From Pragia fontium DSM 5563 = ATCC 49100 (lineage in GTDB: Bacteria; Pseudomonadota; Gammaproteobacteria; Enterobacterales; Enterobacteriaceae): a stretch of DNA of 64,000 bases. Position 1 is the first letter of the stretch; each line of letters opens with the position of its first letter. The stretch covers positions 1-64,000 of the forward strand of contig NZ_FOLW01000002.1 in assembly GCF_900112475.1 (NCBI RefSeq), read 5' to 3'. The notes beneath the pieces were generated by a model. It saw nothing but the letters and a program-made list of their open reading frames with translations. It did not search any database and was not told where the DNA came from. This document shows, one piece after another, positions 46,489 through 54,574 of this stretch. The position numbers and the translations under genes are program-made.

Positions 46489-48669
46489 ATGGATACCGGC
46501 TTATATTTTTCATGTAACATTGGCGGCCTGCCAGAATCGACTTTTGATGTGGTTGATTTCACGCTGGAAGAAGCATTATCAACGCTGTTTACCTTGGAGG
46601 TTCAGGTAGCCAGTGATGATGCTAACGTCGATATGGATGAGCAGTTACTACAAAATGCCTCACTGACCATCAAAGTGGATGGGCAGGTTAAAAGAACGAT
46701 TAATGGCATTGTGGCTGAGGCATTCCGTGGTGACAGTGGTTTCCATCGTACTTATTACACTTTTACCATCCGGCCTGAAATGTGGTTATTGACGCTAACT
46801 CAGGATAACCGAATTTTTCATTTCAAATCAGTTCCTGATATTTTAGATGAACTCTTACAAAAACATAATGTTAGGTCTGAATCTAAGTTAATCGACTCCC
46901 ATAAACAGTGGGAGTACACCACCCAACGCAATGAAACGGATTATCACTTTTTCAGTCGCTTAGCCGCAGAAGAAGGGATTGTTTTTTGGTTTGAAGAAAA
47001 CAAAATGTTTTACAGTGATAGTCGAACGGGAATGACCGGAGGCGAAAAGCTGCTGTATAACGCACATGTTCAGAGTGCCAGCAAAGAGTCGGTGATTCAT
47101 CGCCTGCAGTATGGGGCAAAAATGAAGCCTAATGCGGTTCATCTGAAAGATTATAAATTTTCTCATCCGGATGTTGGCCTGGACACTAAAGCCAAGCAGG
47201 CTAAAAAACGTCCTCTATACACCATGTATGAAAGCTATGGCCGCTATGATGATGATGGTGTAGCCCAGCAATATGCCAAATATCGGTTAGAGTCTCATCA
47301 GTCTAATAGTCTATCCGGCAAAGCCGAGAGTAACTGTATTCAACTGATGCCAGGCAAGATTTTTGATATAGAAGAGCATCCTACTGATGCAATGAACAGC
47401 AACTGGCAAATTGTCAGCATTGTTCATCGTGGATCATTACCCCAATCTGTCGCGGAAGAGTCCGGAGATAAAGTTGCGGCGTTAACCAACAGTTTCACTT
47501 TTATTCCCGGTTCTGTGGACTGGCGTGCGCCGTTTATTGCCAAACCTACGGTATACGGTGATGAAACGGCTACGGTGGTTGGGCCGGCCGGTGAAGAGAT
47601 TTATGTGAATGAATACGGTGAGGTGAAGATCCACTTCCACTGGAATAAGTATGATGCCGCTGATGAAAATGCTTCTTGCTGGGTACGCGCCGGGCAGGGT
47701 TGGAACGGCGACGGTTTTGGCTTTATGGCAGTGCCACGCATTGGTCAGGAAGTGATTATTGCCTATTTAAATGGCGATATTGATATGCCGGTGATTGTCG
47801 GCACCTTGTATAACGGCAAAAACGCCACACCAGTATCACTGCCAGCGAAGAAAACCCGCATGACTATTCGTTCCCAAACCCATAAAGGGGATGGATTTAA
47901 CGAAATTGGTTTAGAAGATGAGGCCGGTCAGGAAGAGTTCTACATGCATGCCCAGAAAGACATGAATGTGGATGTACTCAACGACAAAGGTGTACATGTT
48001 ATCAACGATCATAATGAGAATGTTGATAATAATCAGACCATGGTGGTCGGCGTTGACCAAAAATTAAACGTCGGTAATAACCAAGCTGGCACCATTGGTG
48101 TGGATCAAACCTTGGATGTTGGCAATAACCAAACCAATACCATTGGTAATAACCAAGACTCCACCATTGGCGTAGATCAGAGCTGGACCGTTGGTAGCAA
48201 TCAAACCAATACCATTGGCAGTAATCAAACGGACAATGTGGGCGCTAACCGTACAACCACCGTGGGCGGTAATGATGTACTGACGGTGCAAGGTAATCAG
48301 GCTGAAACGATAGCTATAGCTAAAGCAGAAACTATTGGTGCGGCTAAAGCAGAAACCATTGGTGCAGCTAAAGTATTAACTATTGGTGGTGCTTATCAGA
48401 TTTCTGTTGGTGCAGCGATGAATACTTCAGTTGCTTTGGTGCAGGCAGAAGAGATTGGATTAAATAAGATTGTTCGGGTTGGTAAGAATATTGGAGTTAG
48501 CTCTGGAGATTCAATCAAAATTACAGCTAAGAATACGATCGAATTAGTTTGTGGTAAGAGCATATTAAGAATGGATAAAAGCGGTAAAGTTACGATAAAA
48601 GGTAATGACATTCTTATTACGTCGAAGGGGCCACTTAAACTAAAAGGCAAAGACATTGATCTGAATTAG
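46489..48669 (+). CDS. vgrG: T6SS spike protein VgrG (TssI) with repeat tail
   Basis: 726 residues. N-terminal gp27-like and gp5-like domains (FTIRPEMWLLTLTQDNRIF, NETDYHFFSRLAAEEGI, EYGEVKIHFHWNKYD and GFMAVPRIGQEVIIAYLNGDID), then from about residue 511 a run of about fifteen octapeptide repeats of form GxxQxxx(I/V) (VGNNQTNTI style). The C-terminus ends on a normal needle, with no fused enzyme. Spike tip on the Hcp tube; it should carry the DUF2169/PAAR-linked effector encoded immediately after. Starts 84 bp after the second TssF. Confidence 0.94.
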   Translation: MDTGLYFSCNIGGLPESTFDVVDFTLEEALSTLFTLEVQVASDDANVDMDEQLLQNASLTIKVDGQVKRTINGIVAEAFRGDSGFHRTYYTFTIRPEMWLLTLTQDNRIFHFKSVPDILDELLQKHNVRSESKLIDSHKQWEYTTQRNETDYHFFSRLAAEEGIVFWFEENKMFYSDSRTGMTGGEKLLYNAHVQSASKESVIHRLQYGAKMKPNAVHLKDYKFSHPDVGLDTKAKQAKKRPLYTMYESYGRYDDDGVAQQYAKYRLESHQSNSLSGKAESNCIQLMPGKIFDIEEHPTDAMNSNWQIVSIVHRGSLPQSVAEESGDKVAALTNSFTFIPGSVDWRAPFIAKPTVYGDETATVVGPAGEEIYVNEYGEVKIHFHWNKYDAADENASCWVRAGQGWNGDGFGFMAVPRIGQEVIIAYLNGDIDMPVIVGTLYNGKNATPVSLPAKKTRMTIRSQTHKGDGFNEIGLEDEAGQEEFYMHAQKDMNVDVLNDKGVHVINDHNENVDNNQTMVVGVDQKLNVGNNQAGTIGVDQTLDVGNNQTNTIGNNQDSTIGVDQSWTVGSNQTNTIGSNQTDNVGANRTTTVGGNDVLTVQGNQAETIAIAKAETIGAAKAETIGAAKVLTIGGAYQISVGAAMNTSVALVQAEEIGLNKIVRVGKNIGVSSGDSIKITAKNTIELVCGKSILRMDKSGKVTIKGNDILITSKGPLKLKGKDIDLN

Positions 48670-48686
48670 CGGGAGATTTTTAGTAT

Positions 48687-49901
48687 ATGAAGTTTGCTAA
48701 TAAGACACCTTTTGACGCATTGTGCTACCAAATGGTCGATAAAAATGACGCTGAATATAATGTCTTTGTTGCTAAGGTCGGATTCAATTTAATTCAGCAA
48801 GAAAATGGTGAGTATCGTGTAGATATTCAAGATGAGAATTCTGTTCCTCTGAGCTTTCAGGATGTTTATGCCGGAGAGATGAATAAAAGTGCAGTGTTGG
48901 TTGAGAGCGATCTAGCGCCCTATAAACCTTATTGCGATGTTGTGATTAATGCGACAGCTTATGCGCCTGGTGGCAAAGCATGTTCAGCTTTTTCGGTTAA
49001 GGCACAGCTAACATCTTTAGATGGTGAAATAACACTCTGGTCTAAAGAGGTGGATATAATTGGAGAACGCAGAATAACGCGGAATAGCCTGACAGCGCAT
49101 CATATTAGTCAACCTAAGCCATTTCTGTCGCTTCCGATCAATTATCAGTATGCATTTGGGGGGGAGTGTGTAATTGACAAGCAGGATAAACGAGCATCAC
49201 GTATAGATAAAAAGTATCAATTAACAGAAGAACAATTGATTGCTTATGGTGATTTTCCTCCTTGTAATGCTATTGCCCATACAGCTTGTATGAGCAATCC
49301 TATCGGTTTGGGTTTTTGCGAGTCATGGTATTTAGATGTTATTAAAGAAGACTGTTGGTCAGCGCCGAGGATCATGAATGTTGGGAGAGCATTATCTAAT
49401 TCTCATATTAGTAAAATGCTAAAAGGAAAAATGGATTTATCCGATCCGGTTTATTCCCCAGCTGGATTTGGTTTTATTGGTCGAGGCTGGTCACCTAGAT
49501 TAGCAAAAGCAGGTACTTATGATCAGGAATGGATCGATAATCGTCATCCTCATTTACCGCATGATTTTGATTTTAATTACTGGAATGGAGCGCCCGAGGA
49601 TCAGCAGGTGGTTGAATTGCCATCAGGGCTTCATGTCTCGATAACGAATGTTAGGCCTGATGGTGAGATTAGTTTCAATTTACCAAACCATTTAGCTTTT
49701 ATCCTGTTGAGAGCTGAACAGGGTGTGATTCCTCAACCAATGAAGCTTGATACTTTATTGATAGATACTGAGTCGTTGACGGTGCATTTAACTTATCGCT
49801 ACTTAATCAAAGCCGATATTCCTATATCAGCGGCTGAGTTTCGTTACGAGATTCATCCTCTGACATTGCTAGATAAACTGTATCCTCGTTCATCAGTATA
49901 A
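48687..49901 (+). CDS. DUF2169 family T6SS adaptor/chaperone
   Basis: 404 residues. DUF2169 signatures: N-terminal ANKTPFDALCYQMVDKN, DVVINATAYAPGGK, SLPINYQYAFGGEC, AYDP-like CNPIGLGFC and FGFIGRGWSPR. DUF2169 proteins load PAAR-type effectors onto VgrG. 17 bp after vgrG and 14 bp before the PAAR-like gene. A decayed second copy of this gene lies at 52867-53092. Confidence 0.85.
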   Translation: MKFANKTPFDALCYQMVDKNDAEYNVFVAKVGFNLIQQENGEYRVDIQDENSVPLSFQDVYAGEMNKSAVLVESDLAPYKPYCDVVINATAYAPGGKACSAFSVKAQLTSLDGEITLWSKEVDIIGERRITRNSLTAHHISQPKPFLSLPINYQYAFGGECVIDKQDKRASRIDKKYQLTEEQLIAYGDFPPCNAIAHTACMSNPIGLGFCESWYLDVIKEDCWSAPRIMNVGRALSNSHISKMLKGKMDLSDPVYSPAGFGFIGRGWSPRLAKAGTYDQEWIDNRHPHLPHDFDFNYWNGAPEDQQVVELPSGLHVSITNVRPDGEISFNLPNHLAFILLRAEQGVIPQPMKLDTLLIDTESLTVHLTYRYLIKADIPISAAEFRYEIHPLTLLDKLYPRSSV

Positions 49902-49915
49902 GGGAGTGAAATAGA

Positions 49916-50269
49916 ATGGCTAAAAATTTAATCGCGAGGAAGAATGGCACTTGGTTAGTCGTCTGTATCTTTCCTGATGTGTGCAAAACTCCGATTGGTC
50001 CTTCAATGGTGCCAATTCCATATCCAGTGATGACTTACTTATCAAATTCAAAGTCAATAGTTCCATCGGTTAGAGTTAATGGTGATCCTATATTGGTTCA
50101 TTCAAAAAGTTTTGTTTCGATTACTATCGGTGATCAACCCGGGATCGGTCGTGGTCTTAAAAAGGCTAAAGTTAGCGGTAAGTGCCGGCCTGACCAACGA
50201 AGCGATACGGTGAAGGCCAAGAAGAAAAAAATATTAAGGCACGGTGATAAATTTCATATGAACGGCTAA
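49916..50269 (+). CDS. PAAR-like DUF4150 protein
   Basis: 117 residues. DUF4150 features: DVCKTP, VPIPYPVMT, SVRVNGDPILV, and SFVSITIGDQPG. Such proteins sharpen the VgrG tip. In most clusters DUF4150 is the N-terminal domain of a large effector; here it stands alone, ending in basic residues (KKKKILRHGDKFHMNG). The downstream 68-residue protein and nuclease probably supply the missing parts. Confidence 0.82.
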   Translation: MAKNLIARKNGTWLVVCIFPDVCKTPIGPSMVPIPYPVMTYLSNSKSIVPSVRVNGDPILVHSKSFVSITIGDQPGIGRGLKKAKVSGKCRPDQRSDTVKAKKKKILRHGDKFHMNG

Positions 50270-50286
50270 CAAAGGGAGGGGACATT

Positions 50287-50493
50287 ATGGCAAAAGGCAA
50301 TACGGTTGGTAAAATTGTCAATAAACCAGCGATGTCGTTGGTTAAAGCATCTGAAGCGAATCCGGCGGAGGTTTCATTAAAAAGTGAGCTGGAGAAAATT
50401 AATCCGCTTGAGATTATTGGTGGGATTTTAGCCAGCTTCGGTGATTCGCCAGATATAGCAGATATAAAGGCAAACGCAGTGAAGCTATTGTAG
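50287..50493 (+). CDS. 68-residue protein between PAAR-like and nuclease genes
   Basis: Not recognised. Strong AAAGGGAGGGGA ribosome site. Begins MAKGNTVGKIVNKPAMSLV; the rest is a predicted helix pair (EVSLKSELEKINPLEIIGGILAS and SPDIADIKANAVKLL). No signal peptide or full membrane helix. Placement inside a DUF2169-PAAR-nuclease cassette suggests a linker or co-chaperone that joins tip and toxin, but this is inference. Confidence 0.65.
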   Translation: MAKGNTVGKIVNKPAMSLVKASEANPAEVSLKSELEKINPLEIIGGILASFGDSPDIADIKANAVKLL

Positions 50494-50511
50494 TGGTAAA
50501 AAGGAGTTAAA

Positions 50512-51030
50512 ATGTCAAAGTTTGGAGGAAAAGTTAGTGGCGGTGGGGACCAAAATGAAAATACTCCTGACTGTCAATTATACTCCTATGAAGATAAAGA
50601 TTGTCCCTCAGGTTATGATGCCCACCATATCGTGCCCGATTTTGTTTTACGATATGGTACGCGTAAAGATGCGATAAAAAATGATAAGCGAATAAGTGGA
50701 ATGCCGACTTTAAAAGAAGGTGTGTGTATTTGTTTGAGCGAAAAGGCGCATAAATCAGCACATGAAGTTGATGCTGCTATTAAAGATCTTGGGGATATGG
50801 GAAATCCTATCGGTACATCAACACTTTTTGATGTTTTGGAGGAGGTTAAAGTTTCTTTGGACGATATTGAGCCAGAGTTAACCGACGATTGTAAAGAAAG
50901 AATAGAAAAAAAAATCGATGGGATGTTTCCTGGGGTTGATAAGACAGCAGTCCCAGTAAGAACAACAAAGCGGCCACCAAAAGAGGGAAGTGACGCTTAT
51001 AGTAGGTTGGCTAACTTTAAGTCTAAATAA
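50512..51030 (+). CDS. Predicted AHH/HNH-type nuclease effector
   Basis: 172 residues. AHHIVPDFVLR (37-47) with two adjacent histidines and a second histidine pair in SEKAHKSAHE (H80, H84) correspond to the metal and catalytic sites of the AHH/HHH branch of the HNH-Endo VII fold common in polymorphic toxins. Cys21 and Cys31 could stabilise it. No signal peptide. 18 bp after the 68-residue gene in the VgrG operon. Expected target DNA in a rival cell; the catalytic assignment follows from family motifs. Ribosome site AAAAGGAG. Confidence 0.78.
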   Translation: MSKFGGKVSGGGDQNENTPDCQLYSYEDKDCPSGYDAHHIVPDFVLRYGTRKDAIKNDKRISGMPTLKEGVCICLSEKAHKSAHEVDAAIKDLGDMGNPIGTSTLFDVLEEVKVSLDDIEPELTDDCKERIEKKIDGMFPGVDKTAVPVRTTKRPPKEGSDAYSRLANFKSK

Positions 51031-51051
51031 TATGTAAGAGGATATGGAATA

Positions 51052-52158
51052 ATGATAATAGATCAAAATATTAAGTTTACCGGTGGCTGTTTAGTTGACA
51101 ATGACCGTTTGGTCTTGACATCTGTAGATAATGATATTGAATTTTATTCTGATTATTCAGAATTTAGCTTTTGGGATACCTCCAATATAAATGATTTAAC
51201 GTTTACTACTCTGGAAGTAAAAAACTGGGCTGATAATATGGTGCGTTATATATCCGCTCAGGAGGAGTTTAATGGTCTTTGTTGTTTGTCTCCAGTTGGT
51301 AAAGTTTTTTTTATTCAGGATGGTAAAATTGTTAGCATTGAAACTCTGAATGAAGTAGAACGCTGGGGCAATTTACGAAATATAGTACAAATTGGTGGAC
51401 AATTATATGTATGTGGTAATAAAGGGCAAATTTATCAACGGGTAGAAAAAAATAAGTGGCAGCATATTGATGATTCTATTCTATCGGAACAGGATAGGAA
51501 AGCTGGCGTAAAAGAACGAAAAAAAATGCGTGACGAAGTCATCAATAGTTTACCAGAAGAGCAGCGAACGATGGAAAATATTACGCGAGTGCTCGACGAA
51601 AGAAAAAAGCAGGAAAAAAAACAAGGAAATAGAAATTTATCCGCAATCAATGGTTATTGTAGTAACGACATTTATGTATGTGGAACCTCGCCGGGGAGCA
51701 AAGAAGGTGGTGTGGTATTTCATTATAATGGTATTAATTGGCAAAGGTTAACAGTGCCAACGACTGATGGTTTGTTGAGCATCTATCTTCACGATGAAAA
51801 TACAGTGTATATTGGTGGCTATAATGGTTATCTGTTAAAAGGTAATTATCGTGATGGCTTTATTGAAATTAGTGATAGTACTAATCTTGTCTCTATTGAT
51901 AATTTTGTGTCGATAGCGGGGCGAGTTTTTCTCAGTACCAATAAGGGAGTGAGGCAATTAAAAGACGATAAGGTAGTAACCGTTGATATGTATGATGAAT
52001 TAAATCAAGTAGCGTCTGAATTATTAAATGATACTGTTATAATTGATGTTTACGGTGATAATTTACTTATTGTTGGTAAAAAAGTTGTTTGTCGTTATTC
52101 GTTTAAAGAGAGTAAGATCAATTTCTTATTGTCAGTTATCGGGCAGGATGATAACTAG
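51052..52158 (+). CDS. Beta-propeller-like protein, immunity candidate
   Basis: 368 residues, no signal peptide. Several approximate repeats of the kind (Asn/Asp)-x-(Ile/Val)-Tyr-(Val/Ile)-x-Gly ... Gly-x-(Ile/Val)-x-x-x-x-Gly (residues about 120-140, 205-230, 250-270), including SNDIYVCGTSPG and NTVYIGGYNGYLLKG, suggest a beta-propeller. A charged helical insertion (about 148-195, ERKKMRDEV and DERKKQEKKQG) interrupts it. It follows the nuclease by 21 bp and is the first candidate immunity protein, although propellers also serve as scaffolds. Not assigned to a family. Confidence 0.65.
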   Translation: MIIDQNIKFTGGCLVDNDRLVLTSVDNDIEFYSDYSEFSFWDTSNINDLTFTTLEVKNWADNMVRYISAQEEFNGLCCLSPVGKVFFIQDGKIVSIETLNEVERWGNLRNIVQIGGQLYVCGNKGQIYQRVEKNKWQHIDDSILSEQDRKAGVKERKKMRDEVINSLPEEQRTMENITRVLDERKKQEKKQGNRNLSAINGYCSNDIYVCGTSPGSKEGGVVFHYNGINWQRLTVPTTDGLLSIYLHDENTVYIGGYNGYLLKGNYRDGFIEISDSTNLVSIDNFVSIAGRVFLSTNKGVRQLKDDKVVTVDMYDELNQVASELLNDTVIIDVYGDNLLIVGKKVVCRYSFKESKINFLLSVIGQDDN

Positions 52159-52159
52159 T

Positions 52160-52705
52160 ATGGATAAAACACAAAGAGAGATCATAATGCAAACGTTAAT
52201 GGAGCCTTTTCCGACATTAGCCGAAGCGATTTGTATCAGAGTCGGTTGCCATAATATTTATAATTGGCTGTTACGGTTAGAGCAGCTCTATGAGCTATCT
52301 CCGCATACGATCTGCCCTGAGTTGCTAAAAAAACAACATCGAGTTGTATTGGCGCAAGAGGGTTTAACCTTAACGTTGTCACATCCTCACGTGATTTATG
52401 TACCAAGGGGTGATAAAGAACGGTGGTGTTTAGAATCGGCTGAATTTGAGTTTGTTCAGACTAATAGTTGGAAGACAGAAGCGCCGTTTTCACTGGATAT
52501 CCAGTCAGAATCATTAACTTCAATTCAAACTAAGCTTAGCGATGACTTTACTGATATTACTGATGATTTACGCCAATCCTATTATCTAGATGATGGACGG
52601 GTTGTTGAAGTGACCTGGAATGATAAATTAGGAAAGGGGATTCAACGTATATTAGTAGTAAGATTAGGTGTTGATATTGAGTTTGAACTTCCTGAAAGTG
52701 AATAG
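52160..52705 (+). CDS. 181-residue unknown, alternative immunity candidate
   Basis: Start at MDKTQREIIMQ (52160), one base after the previous stop; a longer frame upstream is only the overlap with the propeller gene. Mixed alpha/beta, acidic, soluble. Notable: LAEAICIRVGCHNIYNWLLRLEQLYELSPHTIC and DLRQSYYLDDGRVVEVTWND near the C-terminus. No family recognised. Being the last intact gene of the effector operon it could be the immunity gene in place of, or together with, the propeller protein. Confidence 0.65.
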   Translation: MDKTQREIIMQTLMEPFPTLAEAICIRVGCHNIYNWLLRLEQLYELSPHTICPELLKKQHRVVLAQEGLTLTLSHPHVIYVPRGDKERWCLESAEFEFVQTNSWKTEAPFSLDIQSESLTSIQTKLSDDFTDITDDLRQSYYLDDGRVVEVTWNDKLGKGIQRILVVRLGVDIEFELPESE

Positions 52706-52866
52706 CGCTATTGTCGCGAACCTCTTATTTATTTTTGTTAGTCGGCGCTATATAAAATTATATTTCAGATTATTTTTGCATATCTATAGTAGGTGGCAAC
52801 TATTATTTTTAGTTATCACCTGTTTTATTGCTTGTTGAATTTTTTATGTTGTATTTATGTTAAGAA
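52706..52866. other. AT-rich gap after the effector operon
   Basis: No gene or clear terminator seen. It leads into a degraded DUF2169 fragment. Confidence 0.4.
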
Positions 52867-53092
52867 ATAGAGGCAGGAGTCCATTCTTACATAAACAATT
52901 ATCTATTTGTGGTTCGGGGTATGTTAGCCGGATCAGTTTTAGTTTAACGGATATGACGGTGGCTAAAAGTATAGTCTTATTACCGATTCGTTATGAATAG
53001 GTGTTTGGAGAGGAGTGCTGTCTTACTTCAAAGAAGAAGTGTGCAAATAAAGTCGCTAAAAATATCAGTTAACAGAAAAACAAGTCTCTTAA
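52867..53092 (+). pseudogene. Decayed DUF2169 adaptor fragment
   Basis: A conceptual reading from about 52867 gives FLHKQLSI-G, MTVAKSIVLLPIRYE-stop-VFGEEC and then, after a frameshift near 53062, KYQLTEKQVS. This aligns without gaps to residues around 113-155 of the intact DUF2169 protein (WSKEVDI-G ... SLPINYQYAFGGEC ... KYQLTEEQL). It has an in-frame stop, a frameshift and no flanking domains. It marks a second, lost adaptor-effector cassette in the same island. Confidence 0.75.
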
Positions 53093-53148
53093 ACGAGAGT
53101 CTATAGTACTTAAAAATAATATGTAATTAAACTGGCAGGATGCTGACA

Positions 53149-53409
53149 ATGACTAAAGGTGAAATAAGTGAATTAAAAAAAGAGAAAATGGCAAGAAAGA
53201 TTGAGAATATAACGATACTCGAAAAACACAATGTATCTTATTCTCAATATGATATTAACCAGTCCGTTGTATTTGATACTTTAGATGGTGCAGTATGTTT
53301 TTACCCTACAACGAATAAAATTCAACACCGGGGTAAAGTATTTCCAGGGAATGCTTATGATGTTCTTGATTATGTTGAACGAATTATTAGCGGCTGCAAT
53401 AATGATTAA
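53149..53409 (+). CDS. Small hypothetical protein (86 residues)
   Basis: ATG 53149 is preferred because AGGA lies 8 nt upstream; an ATG at 53140 overlaps that site. Sequence: a basic N-terminal helix, then KHNVSYSQYDINQSVVFDTLDGAVCFYPTT and a FYPTTNKIQHRGKVFPG turn. This pattern resembles small phage or plasmid proteins that have the FYP-x-x-x-K-x-x-x-x-G-K motif; I cannot name the family. It stands alone at the right end of the T6SS accessory region. Confidence 0.55.
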   Translation: MTKGEISELKKEKMARKIENITILEKHNVSYSQYDINQSVVFDTLDGAVCFYPTTNKIQHRGKVFPGNAYDVLDYVERIISGCNND

Positions 53410-53662
53410 ATATCATTTTAGCCTTGGTTAAAAACTATTTTGGTATTCAATAAGTTGTTAGTCTCTGAGGGAAGCTGGCTACGAATATAGAGAAATATTT
53501 ATAATTCATCAATTTTTTAGTCAATTAGCCTCTTATTCGCCTGAATGAGAAAATCATTGGTTTTTGAAAACGATTTGCCGCCTAGAATCTCACCCCAATA
53601 AAAACAGTTTTACAAGTCTGCTAAACTTATCCCTAAGCCCCCAATCATAATTGGTCTATCCC
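53410..53662. other. AT-rich spacer
   Basis: About 250 bp without a recognisable gene or clear signal. It marks the boundary from the T6SS region to the conserved mltB/recA block. Confidence 0.4.
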
Positions 53663-54349
53663 ATGACTGTTGCCGTGCTTTATACGTTAATTCCTGCTGC
53701 TGCTGCCATTATTGGTGCTTCTGTTGCGCTATTTCGCCGCCCGGGTGATGGAACGATGAGTATTATTCATCATTTTACCGCTGGGATTGTTTTTTCTGCG
53801 GTGGCTGTGGAGATCCTTCCCGACTTAAAGGGGCATTCTCTTTGGGCAGTGCTGTTAGGCAGTATTACCGGTGTAATACTGATGCTGGGTATCAAATATC
53901 TGGGGGAGAAGGCAGAGGGGCCGGTGGGGTTTATTTCTGCGGTGGGTATCGATATTTTTATTGATGGTTTGGTATTAGGGATTGCCTTTGCTGCTGGGGC
54001 GAAAACCGGAATGCTGTTAACTCTGGCGCTGACGCTGGAAATTTTATTCCTTGGATTATCGGTGGTTGGTGAGCTACGGGACTTTTTAGGTAATCGTCGT
54101 CGGGCATTGGCGGCCGTGATTGTACTGGCATCATTACTACCAATCGGTAGTATGCTGGGCGCACCCTTAGCTACACTTGGAACCTTCTGGTTGACAACTT
54201 TTTTGGCATTTGGCCTGACTGCTCTGCTTTATCTGGTTACTGAAGAGTTGTTGGTTGAGGCTCATGAAGGGGGTAAAGATACGCCACTGGCAACCGCCAT
54301 GTTTTTTGCTGGTTTTATATTACTGCTGGTATTGGAAGAAAGTATGTAA
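53663..54349 (+). CDS. ZIP-like membrane protein with a non-canonical metal site
   Basis: 228 residues from ATG 53663 (TTG 53651 is also in frame; neither has a good ribosome site). Seven to eight membrane segments. ZIP-family relatedness is seen in GIVFSAVAVEILPDL, GIDIFIDGLVLGIA (TM4) and LTLEILFLGLSVVGE (TM5). The classical TM4 HNxPEG motif is replaced by D-I-F-I-D-G and TM5 has Glu in place of His, so the metal or substrate may differ from zinc, or it may be a distant ZIP-like family. No periplasmic signal. Its function is inferred. Confidence 0.7.
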   Translation: MTVAVLYTLIPAAAAIIGASVALFRRPGDGTMSIIHHFTAGIVFSAVAVEILPDLKGHSLWAVLLGSITGVILMLGIKYLGEKAEGPVGFISAVGIDIFIDGLVLGIAFAAGAKTGMLLTLALTLEILFLGLSVVGELRDFLGNRRRALAAVIVLASLLPIGSMLGAPLATLGTFWLTTFLAFGLTALLYLVTEELLVEAHEGGKDTPLATAMFFAGFILLLVLEESM

Positions 54350-54380
54350 AACGGTGAGCAATTTTAGTCGCTGTTATTAA

Positions 54381-54442
54381 AGCCGATAGATTGGAAGAGT
54401 GGCTTATCCTTAACCGATCACTTTTCCAATTGCATGTCGGCT
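54381..54442. repeat. Long imperfect inverted repeat before mltB
   Basis: AGCCGATA-GA-TTGGAAGAGTG (54381-54401) pairs with CACTTTTCCAAT-TGCATGTCGGCT (54419-54442) across a 17 nt loop, with small internal bulges. There is no T-run. It could be the end of the ZIP-like transcript or a REP-like element; only one copy was found in the window. Confidence 0.5.
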
Positions 54443-54574
54443 ATTGAAAGCTACAATAATCACAAGTACCTCCCTGATTAACTCAAGGGAGTCAGGAGAG
54501 ATTTTTATTTTTCGCGCGCAGGGCAATGTTTTACTATAGCGCCCAATTCTTTTACACCGCCGTATGGATATCCG

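Noticed and set aside
48019-48420. Regularly spaced DNA repeats suggestive of a CRISPR or minisatellite
   Set aside because: They are in frame and encode the VgrG octapeptide repeats; no spacers.
52043-52159. N-terminal extension of the 52160-52705 gene
   Set aside because: It is wholly inside the propeller gene, hydrophobic by frame, and the ATG at 52160 follows the upstream stop as expected for an operon.
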